A stretch of DNA of 64,000 bases, taken from NCBI GenBank assembly GCA_023458055.1, contig JAEXAW010000006.1, positions 124,001 through 188,000 of the forward strand. Direction: 5' to 3'. This DNA is from Pseudomonadota bacterium. GTDB taxonomy: Bacteria > Pseudomonadota > Alphaproteobacteria > Sphingomonadales > Sphingomonadaceae. Below, piece after piece: positions 24,086 through 32,035 of the stretch (the first letter of the stretch is position 1; the number at the start of each line of letters is the position of its first letter). A program made the position numbers and the translations under genes. The notes below the pieces were generated by a model. The model saw only the letters and a program-made list of their open reading frames with translations, made no database searches and was not told the origin of the DNA.

Positions 24086-24925
24086 ATGACCTTCGCCGCG
24101 CAAATCCTCACCCTTTATCCTGATATGTTCCCCGGGCCGCTGGGGCATAGCCTTGCCGGGCGCGCGCTTGGCGAGGGGGTGTGGAGCCTTGATACGCTGC
24201 AAATCCGCGACTTTGCGACGGACAAGCATCGCACCGTCGATGATACGCCAGCAGGCGGCGGGGCGGGGATGGTGCTCAAATGCGATGTGCTCGCGGCGGC
24301 GGTGGATGCGGGTAAGGCGCGGATGCTGGATAAAATCCTCCCCGGGGCGGGGAGGGGGACCATCCGCAGCATGGTGGAGGGGGCTCACGGTTTAAGCGGC
24401 GGTTCTGAAACGGAGCCCCCCCTCCGCCATCGCTCCGCGATGCCACCTCCCCGTCCCGGGGAGGAATTACCCCCCATTCTCGCCATGACCCCCCGGGGTA
24501 AGCCGATCACGCAAGGCCGGGTGCGTGAACTCGCCGCAGGGCAGGGGGTCACCATCCTGTGCGGCCGGTTCGAAGGCTTTGACGAGCGTTTGTTTGAAGC
24601 GCGGCCCGAGATCGAACAGGTCAGCATGGGCGACATCATCCTGTCCGGTGGCGAGATGGGCGCGCTGATGCTGCTCGATGCCATCGTCCGCCTGCTCCCC
24701 GGCGTGATGGGATCGGACCTATCGGGCGAGGAAGAAAGTTTCGAAAGCGGCCTCCTCGAATATCCGCATTATACACGACCGCAGGAGTGGGAGGGCTTGG
24801 CTATCCCCGAAGTGCTGCGTTCCGGCGACCACGCCAAAATCGCCCGCTGGCGGCGCGAACAAGCGGAGGCAGACACGCGCGAGCGGCGCCCTGATTTGTG
24901 GGAACGGCATCGGGAGGGGAAATAG
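24086..24925 (+). CDS. trmD: tRNA (guanine37-N1)-methyltransferase TrmD with an inserted segment
   Basis: 279 residues; most TrmD proteins have 230-260. The N-terminal knot domain (ILTLYPDMFPGPL, RTVDDTPAGGGAGMVLK) and the region CGRFEGFDERL, GDIILSGGEMGALMLLDA are intact, and the C-terminal domain is normal. Between DAGKARMLD and PPILAMTPRG lie about 44 residues (84-127) encoded by a palindromic repeat (24336-24465); they are not TrmD-like and are rich in glycine, proline and arginine. The insertion falls at a surface loop in known TrmD structures, so function may be kept. TrmD prevents +1 frameshifting by m1G37. Confidence 0.95.
   Translation: MTFAAQILTLYPDMFPGPLGHSLAGRALGEGVWSLDTLQIRDFATDKHRTVDDTPAGGGAGMVLKCDVLAAAVDAGKARMLDKILPGAGRGTIRSMVEGAHGLSGGSETEPPLRHRSAMPPPRPGEELPPILAMTPRGKPITQGRVRELAAGQGVTILCGRFEGFDERLFEARPEIEQVSMGDIILSGGEMGALMLLDAIVRLLPGVMGSDLSGEEESFESGLLEYPHYTRPQEWEGLAIPEVLRSGDHAKIARWRREQAEADTRERRPDLWERHREGK
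24336..24465. repeat. Palindromic repeat inserted in frame within trmD (family E)
   Basis: About 130 bases with ends TCCTCCCCGGGGCGGGGAGG and CCTCCCCGTCCCGGGGAGGA, and inner arms GGTGGAGGGGGCTC and GAGCCCCCCCTCCGCC. It looks like the intergenic palindromes of this genome but lies inside a gene and keeps the reading frame open. No second copy of this exact family is in the window. Confidence 0.85.
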
Positions 24926-24955
24926 GTCGGGGCCAGCCCGATCCTTTCCCACGGT

Positions 24956-25043
24956 CGTCATGCTGAACTCGTTTCAGCATCCATAGACCCGGCGCTATCG
25001 ATAGTGCAGGAGGTATGGACCCTGAAACAAGTTCAGGGTGACG
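24956..25043. repeat. Intergenic palindromic repeat, family A (copy 2)
   Basis: Arms GTCATGCTGAACTCGTTTC and GAAACAAGTTCAGGGTGAC around a ~50-base centre. It lies between trmD and rplS and may act as a partial terminator within the operon. About 260 bases without a gene follow up to rplS. Confidence 0.85.
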
Positions 25044-25303
25044 GCAGATGGTGGAGATGCGCTCCAATATAATAAGGTGTGGATCACCCGCCTTCCCCCT
25101 TGCATTTCTCCCGCTTTCGGCCTAAGGGCCGCGCTTCACCGGCTTGGTTTGCCTGCCGGTTGCGCCTTTTCCGAAGCGTTGCGGATCGGGAAAGGGCGTT
25201 TAATCAATCGGTTATGCAGGCCGGATTTTGCGAGGACACCATATCGGGGTCCGGGTCCGTCTGCCTCTGGCGCGCAACGAAAACGTCCAAGGAGTGATGG
25301 GTC

Positions 25304-25687
25304 ATGAACCTCATCCAGCAGATCGAAGCCGAGCAGATTGCAAAGCTCAACAAGACCGTTCCCGATTTCCGTCCCGGTGACACCCTTCGCGTCGGCGTCC
25401 GCGTCGTCGAAGGCGAGCGCACCCGCGTCCAGAATTACGAAGGCGTGTGCATCGCGCGTTCGAACAAGGGCATGGGCTCGAACTTCACCGTGCGCAAGAT
25501 TTCGTTCGGCGAAGGCGTGGAACGCGTATTCCCGCTGTATTCGCCCAACATCGATTCGATCACCGTGGTCCGCAAGGGCGTGGTGCGTCGTGCGAAGCTT
25601 TACTATCTGCGCGGCCGTACCGGCAAGCGCGCCCGTATCGCCGAACGCCGCGACAATCGTCCGACGGAAACCGCTGCGGCTGAATAA
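25304..25687 (+). CDS. rplS: 50S ribosomal protein L19
   Basis: 127 residues with the L19 pattern IPDFRPGDTL-like PDFRPGDTLRVGVRVVEGER, RVQNYEGVCIARSNKG and LRGRTGKRARI. L19 sits at the 30S-50S interface. AAGGAG at 25289-25294 precedes the ATG. It is 378 bases after trmD, so it may have its own promoter; the ~260 bases before it are likely partly an untranslated leader. A strong terminator follows. Confidence 0.97.
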   Translation: MNLIQQIEAEQIAKLNKTVPDFRPGDTLRVGVRVVEGERTRVQNYEGVCIARSNKGMGSNFTVRKISFGEGVERVFPLYSPNIDSITVVRKGVVRRAKLYYLRGRTGKRARIAERRDNRPTETAAAE

Positions 25688-25711
25688 GCTTCGGTTTGAA
25701 AACGACACAGG

Positions 25712-25745
25712 AAAAGCGCTCCGGGCCACCCGGGGCGCTTTTTTG
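25712..25745 (+). terminator. Rho-independent terminator after rplS
   Basis: AAGCGCTCCGGG pairs with CCCGGGGCGCTT (one G-U pair) around a three-base loop, followed by six T. Confidence 0.92.
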
Positions 25746-25865
25746 TTTGGGGGCGGCTATCTAAACAGCCTCACACCCGCCGTCCCCGGAAATCACCCGC
25801 CGGGGCTTGCCGCTCTCTCTCCGAGCGATTAACCCCACCGTCAGACAACAGGAGAGAGATGCGCT

Positions 25866-28271
25866 ATGCCGACCCGATTGCTGATTGCTGCCAGTGTGGC
25901 CGCTTTGATGATGGCGGGCGCTGCCCGGGCCGAGGGCGTCGCTGTGGGAGCGGCGGGGCCGGATGGGAGCCCGCAAGGCGAAGCGCAGCAATCTGCAACC
26001 AAAAAATCCGCGCCCAAGGCCAAGGGGGCGAAGCGCAAGGCCGCGCCCGCACCGCAAGCAACCCCTGACGCCCCCAAGGAAGGCAAACTCACGCTCGAGC
26101 GCATCTATGAAGGCGGTGCCCTTTCAGGCGCGACGCCGGCGATGCTGATGTTTTCACCCGACGGCAAGCAGATCACCTATTTGAAAGCGCGCGCGGACGA
26201 GAAAGAGCGCAGCGACTTGTGGACCATTGACCCCGCAACCGGCCAGGAGCGCATGCTGATCGACACCAAGGCGATCGGTTCGGGCGGTGAACTTTCGGAA
26301 GCCGAAAAGATGCAGCGCGAGCGGCTCCGCCTCGGCGGGTCGACCGGGCTTATCAGCTATCAATGGACCCCGGATGGCAAGGCGATCTTCGCGCCGCTGA
26401 ACGGCGAACAGCTGATCGTCGGCCTTGACGGCAAGGTCACCAAGCTTCCCGAAAGAGCCAAGGGGGCCTTGAATGCAACCGTCAGCCCCAAGGGCACGTC
26501 GCTCAGCTTCGTCAAGGATGGCGAACTCTATGTCGCGCCGCTGGGTTCGGCAGGTGCGCCCAAAGCGATCACTGAAGGCGCGAACGAGCTGGTCCAATGG
26601 GGCGTGGCCGAATTTGTCGCGCAGGAGGAAATGGGGCGGATGACCGGCCATTGGTGGTCGCCCGATGACAGCCGCCTTGTGGTCGCGCGCGTCGATGAAA
26701 ATCCCGTCGGTATCGTCAGCCGCGCCGCCATCGGGGCAGATGGCACCAAAGTCTATGACCAGCGCTACCCCAAAGCGGGAACGCCCAACGCAATTGTCTA
26801 TCTCTACCTCATGAACCCGGACGGTTCGAACAAGGTCAAGGTCGACCTTGGCAAGGACACCGATATTTATGTCGCGCGGGTCAATTGGGCGAAGGATGGC
26901 AAGACCGTCTATGTCCAGCGCCAGAACCGCCTGCAAAACCGGCTTGATCTTTTGAGCGTCAACCCCGCAACCGGCGCGTCCAAACTTGTGTTTAGCGAAA
27001 GCGCAAAGACCTGGGTCAATCTGTCGAACGATCTCAGAAGCCTCGCGGATGGCAGTTTGCTGTGGACCTCGGAAAAGACGGGCTTTCGCCATCTCTATCA
27101 GATCAAGGGCAGCAAATGGCGGCCGCTGACGGCGGGCAAGTGGGAGGTCAACAACCTCGTGTCGGTCGATGAGCCGCGCGACCGGGTCTATTTCATCGGC
27201 AATAAGGACGGCGTGCTCGAACCGCAGCTTTACTGGGTGTCGCTCGCAAAAGGCGGGACCGGCAAGGATGGCATCCACCGCGTCACCGAAACCGGGTTCA
27301 GCAACAGCGCGGCGATGGTCGCGGGCGGCGACACGATGATCGTGACCCGTTCTTCGACCATGCAGCCGCCGCAAGTCTATCTCGCCGACCGCGACGGGCA
27401 ACGGATCAAATGGATCGCCGAAAACAAGGTGGAAGGCACGCATCCTTACGCGCCCTATATGGCCGCGCACCGTGCGCCCGAATTCGGCACGATCAAGGCC
27501 CAGGACGGAACGCCGCTTTACTATTCGATCCTGAAGCCCGCCAATATGCAGGCGGGCAAGCGCTACCCCGTCTATATCCACCATTATGGCGGCCCCACCT
27601 CGCGTCAGGTAGGGAACCAGTGGGGCAGCCCGTTGCATCAATATCTGGCGCAGCAGGGCTGGATCGTGTTCATCCTCGACAATCGCGGATCGCCCGATCG
27701 CGGCAAGGCGTTCGAGGACCAGATTTATCGCAAGATGGGCGGGGTCGAGGTCACCGACCAGATGGCGGGCGCAAGCTGGCTCAAACAGCAGCCCTTTGTC
27801 GATCCGGACCGCATGGGCATTTATGGCTGGTCCTATGGCGGCTATATGACGCTGAAGCTTCTCGAAGCCGCGCCCAAGGGCTTTTATGCCGCTGGTGTCT
27901 CGGGCGCTCCGGTGACCAATTGGGAGCTGTATGACACCCATTATACCGAACGCTATATGGGGCTCCCCACCGGCAAGGACGGCAAGGCCGCTTATGATAA
28001 AGCGAGCGCGCTCCCCGATGCCGCCAAGATCGCAACGCCGTTGCTTCTTATTCACGGTATGGCCGACGACAATGTTGTGTTCGACAATGCGACTGCGGTG
28101 ATGGCGCGGATGCAGCGCGCCTCGGTGCCGTTCGAGACCATGCTTTATCCCGGCCAAACCCACCGCGTCGGCGGTCCCGGCGTAGGGCTCCACCTCCAAC
28201 GCACGATAATGGACTTTTTGAATCGGACGGTGCGCGATAAGAAAGCGACAGGCGAATCGCCCGCCAACTGA
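25866..28271 (+). CDS. Secreted dipeptidyl-peptidase IV, S9 family
   Basis: 801 residues. A signal peptide (1-~22, LLIAASVAALMMAGAARA) and an alanine/lysine-rich linker precede the DPP IV beta-propeller (~75-560) and the alpha/beta-hydrolase domain. The catalytic triad is S656 (GWSYGGY), D734 (ADDNV) and H766 (GQTHRVG). QEEMGRMTGHWWSPD contains the glutamate region that binds the substrate N-terminus. It should release X-Pro dipeptides from oligopeptides in the periplasm. Clustered with two secreted DUF4189 proteins, 19 bases apart from the first. Confidence 0.95.
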   Translation: MPTRLLIAASVAALMMAGAARAEGVAVGAAGPDGSPQGEAQQSATKKSAPKAKGAKRKAAPAPQATPDAPKEGKLTLERIYEGGALSGATPAMLMFSPDGKQITYLKARADEKERSDLWTIDPATGQERMLIDTKAIGSGGELSEAEKMQRERLRLGGSTGLISYQWTPDGKAIFAPLNGEQLIVGLDGKVTKLPERAKGALNATVSPKGTSLSFVKDGELYVAPLGSAGAPKAITEGANELVQWGVAEFVAQEEMGRMTGHWWSPDDSRLVVARVDENPVGIVSRAAIGADGTKVYDQRYPKAGTPNAIVYLYLMNPDGSNKVKVDLGKDTDIYVARVNWAKDGKTVYVQRQNRLQNRLDLLSVNPATGASKLVFSESAKTWVNLSNDLRSLADGSLLWTSEKTGFRHLYQIKGSKWRPLTAGKWEVNNLVSVDEPRDRVYFIGNKDGVLEPQLYWVSLAKGGTGKDGIHRVTETGFSNSAAMVAGGDTMIVTRSSTMQPPQVYLADRDGQRIKWIAENKVEGTHPYAPYMAAHRAPEFGTIKAQDGTPLYYSILKPANMQAGKRYPVYIHHYGGPTSRQVGNQWGSPLHQYLAQQGWIVFILDNRGSPDRGKAFEDQIYRKMGGVEVTDQMAGASWLKQQPFVDPDRMGIYGWSYGGYMTLKLLEAAPKGFYAAGVSGAPVTNWELYDTHYTERYMGLPTGKDGKAAYDKASALPDAAKIATPLLLIHGMADDNVVFDNATAVMARMQRASVPFETMLYPGQTHRVGGPGVGLHLQRTIMDFLNRTVRDKKATGESPAN

Positions 28272-28290
28272 TCCGAATCGAAAAAGGGGT

Positions 28291-29382
28291 ATGAGGGGCA
28301 TGGCAAGGTTTATCCGGTTTTGGCTGCCTGCCATGCTGGCGGCGCTCGTCGGGATGACGCTCACGACGCCCGCCTCTGCGGAGTTCCTTTGCAACGGCAA
28401 CGGGCCGGGCCAGCGCGTCGTCGGGATGACGCCAGCAGGCACAGGTATGGCCCCGACGCCGATTTGTGTGTCGGTCGATGATGGCTCGTCGCAACAATCC
28501 GCGCCGCAACGCCCGTCGATCGAATGGGTGGCAAGCTATCTTGCGGTAGCCGTGCACAATGACGCCAATGCAGGCTGGATCGCTTATGGCTATGGCTCGC
28601 AGGAAGCGGCTGATGCGGCAGCGATGGCGGCGTGCGATCAGGCCATGGGAGGGGCGTGCGAAATCTTTCAGCAGGTCCAAAATGGCGCGGTTGTCGTTGC
28701 CCGCGATAATAGCGGGCGCATCTGGGCAGGCGGCGGCGCGGAGAAGGATGAAGCCGAGGCCAAGCTCAAAATGGATTGTGCCAAGGATAATAATAGCACG
28801 TGCGAGATGATCCAATGGGCCGAGGCCAAAGCGTGGCAGCGCAGTGTCGGCAGCAGCGAGCGCAGGCAGGGCAAGATTGCCGGCCCGGGACGCAATTACC
28901 GCGCTATCTGGGGCTCGTCGGCCTGGGTTGATGATCCGACGCTCAAGGGTACGGTAGCGATGACGATTTGGTTCGGCGGTGGCTATCCGACCGCCGAGGC
29001 CGCCAAGGCAGCGGTTGTGGCGCGCTGTGAGGCCGATACAAAGAAAACGTGCAAAGAGGTGCGCACAATTCCCAACGTGGTCCTGATCGGGGCGGTGCAG
29101 GACTATAGAGACCTGCGTGTCAGTAGCGCCCCCCCCCAAGAGGCCGGTGCCGAAGATTTTATGCGGCGTCGCTGCGCTGCCGAAAAGCATGAATGCCGGG
29201 TCGGCATCGTGTTCGATGTGCGCCGGGCGGAGATTGTCAGCAAGGATTTGACCAGCGCCTGGCCCAATAAGCCCGCCGCGCCAACGGTGGGTGAGACCGC
29301 TACCCCGACCGGTGCTGCGGCTGCGGCTGCGGCTGCTGCGGCGGCGGCTGTCGCGACCAGCGCCAAAAAGGAGCAACCCTGA
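28291..29382 (+). CDS. Secreted DUF4189-type repeat protein (copy 1)
   Basis: 363 residues. Signal peptide (WLPAMLAALVGMTLTTPASA), then two related halves, each with two small units of the kind YLAVAVHNDANAGWIAYGYG, EAA...AACDQAMGGACE. Paired cysteines recur about every 40-50 residues, suggesting disulfides in the periplasm. The end is a run of alanines (about eleven in a row) with GCT/GCG repeats in DNA. ATG 28291 or 28300 may be used. Its stop overlaps the start of the next gene, which is a paralogue. DUF4189 has no known enzymatic role. Confidence 0.8.
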   Translation: MRGMARFIRFWLPAMLAALVGMTLTTPASAEFLCNGNGPGQRVVGMTPAGTGMAPTPICVSVDDGSSQQSAPQRPSIEWVASYLAVAVHNDANAGWIAYGYGSQEAADAAAMAACDQAMGGACEIFQQVQNGAVVVARDNSGRIWAGGGAEKDEAEAKLKMDCAKDNNSTCEMIQWAEAKAWQRSVGSSERRQGKIAGPGRNYRAIWGSSAWVDDPTLKGTVAMTIWFGGGYPTAEAAKAAVVARCEADTKKTCKEVRTIPNVVLIGAVQDYRDLRVSSAPPQEAGAEDFMRRRCAAEKHECRVGIVFDVRRAEIVSKDLTSAWPNKPAAPTVGETATPTGAAAAAAAAAAAAVATSAKKEQP

Positions 29383-30599
29383 TGCAACGAGCGCGCAAGA
29401 GAGCTATGTCCATGAAACCCGCGTTTGTCGTCCGTCTCTCTATTGGCCTGCTGTTGTTTGCAGGGGGGCTGGCGTTCGAGACTTCTGCGTCCGCGCAATA
29501 TGCCTGTGCCGGGCCGGGTCCGGGACGGCGGATGGTGGGGATGCATCCGGGCGGCAACGGCATCGGGGCGACACCGCTTTGCGTTGATGATCCATCGACC
29601 GCTGCACCGCCACCGGTCGCGGTTGAATGGGTGACGAGCTACCTTGCCACGGCCTTTCATGAAAATGCCTCGGGCGGCTGGATGGCGGCGGGGCAGAGCT
29701 CGCAGGCCTTGTCCGAGCGGCGGGCGCTTGAAGCGTGCAACGAAGCGATGGGCGGCGGCTGCACGCTTGGCTCGGGCGGTTATAATGGCGCGGTGGTGAT
29801 CGCGCGCGACAGCTATGGCGGCTTGTGGTCCGGCTACGGTGCAAGTCGCGGCAAGGCGGAAAAATCGATCGAAGCCTTTTGCCAAAAAAATGATGCGCAT
29901 TGCGAAGTCATCCAATGGGCGTCGTCCGAAGCCTGGACGCGGCCGGTCGGCAGCGGGCAATGGTCCTCGGGCGAAGTTTATGGCCCCGGCGATAATCCGC
30001 AACGCCGCTATGTTTCGGTCGCTTATGCCGATGTGCCGTGGAAGCACCCCTTTGGCACCAAGCTGTGGATCCAGGGAGGTTTTCCGACCGGTGAGGCGTC
30101 TGAAGCCGCGGTCAAAGCGGCGTGCGAGCGCGACAGCCATGTTACCTGCAAGGTTCATCGCACCATTGCCGATGGCGTCCTTTCGGTGATCGAGACCAAG
30201 GATATCGACATGCGGATCAGCTCGGCCCCGACGGCGCGCTATGTCGACCGCTATATGAAGGAAAGCTGCAAGCGCGATAAGATAAAGGGCTGCAAGGCGG
30301 TGGTGCAATATGATGCGCGGCTGACCCAGCTTGTCGTCCATGATGTCGATCCTCAGAAAAAGGCGGTGTTGACGTCGAACACGGGCGCAACGCCGCAGCA
30401 AGCAGCATCACCGCCGCCTGCGCAAGCTCCGGCTCCGGCCCCGGCCCCGGCTCGGCGCGCCGCTCCCGAGCAGCCGCGTGCTTGGGTGCCGCCACCGCCC
30501 GCGCGGCGTCCGGCTCCAGCGCCGCAGCCGCGCCCGGATAATGCCGCCGACGCTGCTGCCGCCGCTGCGGCTGCCGCAGCGGTCGAGCCGCCGCGGTAG
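29382..30599 (+). CDS. Secreted DUF4189-type repeat protein (copy 2)
   Basis: 405 residues. Signal peptide (PAFVVRLSIGLLLFAGGLAFETSASA in two parts), then the same four-unit layout as its upstream neighbour: YLATAFHENASGGWMAAG, ACNEAMGGGCTL, SYGGLWSGYGAS, WIQGGFPTGEA. A proline/alanine-rich tail with APAPAPA and a final alanine run follow. The ATG at 29382 has AGGAG nine bases upstream, so I keep it although a later ATG (29406) would shorten the N-terminus. Translationally coupled to copy 1. Function unknown. Confidence 0.8.
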   Translation: MQRARKRAMSMKPAFVVRLSIGLLLFAGGLAFETSASAQYACAGPGPGRRMVGMHPGGNGIGATPLCVDDPSTAAPPPVAVEWVTSYLATAFHENASGGWMAAGQSSQALSERRALEACNEAMGGGCTLGSGGYNGAVVIARDSYGGLWSGYGASRGKAEKSIEAFCQKNDAHCEVIQWASSEAWTRPVGSGQWSSGEVYGPGDNPQRRYVSVAYADVPWKHPFGTKLWIQGGFPTGEASEAAVKAACERDSHVTCKVHRTIADGVLSVIETKDIDMRISSAPTARYVDRYMKESCKRDKIKGCKAVVQYDARLTQLVVHDVDPQKKAVLTSNTGATPQQAASPPPAQAPAPAPAPARRAAPEQPRAWVPPPPARRPAPAPQPRPDNAADAAAAAAAAAAVEPPR

Positions 30600-30619
30600 G
30601 CAAGGGCGAGGGAGCCATC

Positions 30620-31297
30620 ATGCCCGTGCTTGGCCGCCGCCAGTTTCTTGCCGGGTCGGCGGCGTTGTGGCTCACCGCGTGCGGCGAGGGGAAGGGCGCG
30701 GCCCAACAAACTTCAGGGCAACCGGCGGGCCAATCCGGGCGGGAGGGCGCTTCCCGTAGCACCGCCCGCACCGCGACGCCCGCCGCTGCCAAACTCATCG
30801 CCGCGGCCCGCAGCCAGATCGGCGTGACGCTCGCCTATGATCCCGCTTACACCAGCCTCGGCTTCCCCAATGGCGATGTGCCGCGCGCCAAGGGGGTGTG
30901 CACCGATGTCGTCATCCGCGCCTATCGCGATGCGCTCGGGATCGACTTGCAGGCTTTGGTCAATGCCGACATGAAGGCGGCGTTCGGGCGCTATCCCAAA
31001 CGCTGGGGCCTCACGCGCCCCGACGCCAATATCGACCATCGCCGCGTCCCTAATCTGGAAACCTTCCTCACCCGCAAGGGCGCAAGGCTGCCGCTTTCGA
31101 CCCGCCCGCAGGATTGGCAGCCGGGCGATATTTTCACCTCGCTGGTCGGCGGAAAACTGCCGCATATCGGCATCGTCTCCGAACGCCTCGCGCCCGGCGG
31201 CACCCCGCTGGTCGTCCATAATATCGGCGCGGGGACACAGGAAGAAGACATCCTCTTCGCCCACCCCCTCAACGGCCATTTCCGCTGGCGGGTGTGA
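30620..31297 (+). CDS. DUF1287 lipoprotein, NlpC/P60-like fold suspected
   Basis: 225 residues. The N-terminus combines a twin-arginine-like GRRQFLAGSAAL with a lipobox LTAC, so export by Tat and lipidation at C21 are plausible. A low-complexity linker follows, then the DUF1287 domain (~55-225) with GVCTDVVIRAYRDALGIDL and PHIGIVSERL; the cysteine and histidine could form a peptidase-like active site. Substrate is unknown. It is 20 bases after the second DUF4189 gene and may be the end of that operon. Confidence 0.82.
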   Translation: MPVLGRRQFLAGSAALWLTACGEGKGAAQQTSGQPAGQSGREGASRSTARTATPAAAKLIAAARSQIGVTLAYDPAYTSLGFPNGDVPRAKGVCTDVVIRAYRDALGIDLQALVNADMKAAFGRYPKRWGLTRPDANIDHRRVPNLETFLTRKGARLPLSTRPQDWQPGDIFTSLVGGKLPHIGIVSERLAPGGTPLVVHNIGAGTQEEDILFAHPLNGHFRWRV

Positions 31298-31374
31298 GCG
31301 GGACGGGCATGGCGCCTAACGTTTTACCCTATGGTTCCGGTCTGTCCGATAGCATCGGACTCCGGGCAAAGCAT

Positions 31375-31648
31375 CGTCATGCTGAACTCGTTTCAGCATC
31401 CATATAGCTCTGGTTTACCGATAGCGCGGGACATTTGTTTCACGCAGAGGCGCAGAGGAAGCAGAGATCGCAGAGGAAGCAGAGGCGGAGAGGGGGTCGT
31501 GCTGACGGCGTACATTACCTCCATCCCCTCTGCGCTCTCTGCGCCTCTGCGTGAACCCTTTGTCGCTTGCGGTTTTGGCTGTGGCTGAGGGGAGTACATT
31601 ACCGATAGGGCAGGGGCGTATGGACCCCGAACCGAGTTCGGGGTGACG
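31375..31648. repeat. Composite palindromic repeat, unit 1
   Basis: 274 bases. Outer ends are family A arms (GTCATGCTGAACTCGTTTC and GAGTTCGGGGTGACG). Inside sits a second inverted repeat, CACGCAGAGGCGCAGAGG against CTCTGCGCCTCTGCGTG, with GCAGAG-type direct repeats between. It looks like one repeat inserted in another. No gene is supported in the whole stretch 31298-32035. Confidence 0.85.
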
Positions 31649-31678
31649 AAATAGAGAGCAATGCTCTTGGCAAAGCCC

Positions 31679-31916
31679 CGTCATGCTGAACTTGTTTCAG
31701 CATCCATATAGGTCTGGTTTAACCGATAGCGCGGGACATTTGTTTAACGCAGAGGCGCAGAGGGGGCGCGCTGAGGTTGCAAATCACCTCCATCCCCTCT
31801 GCGCCTCCGCGCCTCTGCGTGAACCCCTTGTCGCTCCCGGTTTTGGCTGTGGCTGAGGGGAGTGCATTACCGATAGGGCAGGGCAGTGTGGACCCCGAAC
31901 CGAGTTCGGGGTGACG
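31679..31916. repeat. Composite palindromic repeat, unit 2
   Basis: 238 bases, the same structure as unit 1 and about 30 bases downstream, in the same orientation. The inner element is shorter and lacks part of the GCAGAG repeats (AACGCAGAGGCGCAGAGG and CGCGCCTCTGCGTGAACC). The flanks GATAGCGCGGGACATTTG and GGCTGTGGCTGAGGGGAGT are nearly identical in both, so a duplication is likely. Confidence 0.85.
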
Positions 31917-32035
31917 GAATAGAGAGCGAGTCCGCCCCAAAAAAAAGCCCTTTCCTACAAAGTGCGACTCATGTTTGCCTCGCTTCATCGTCCCCGTGCG
32001 TGCCTTTCGCCGGGGCCTTTAAGGAGAAGCCGAAC

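Noticed and set aside
26154..28442. A 762-codon minus-strand frame opposite the DPP IV gene
   Set aside because: Composition is that of an antisense shadow and the plus strand encodes a complete peptidase with triad and signal peptide.
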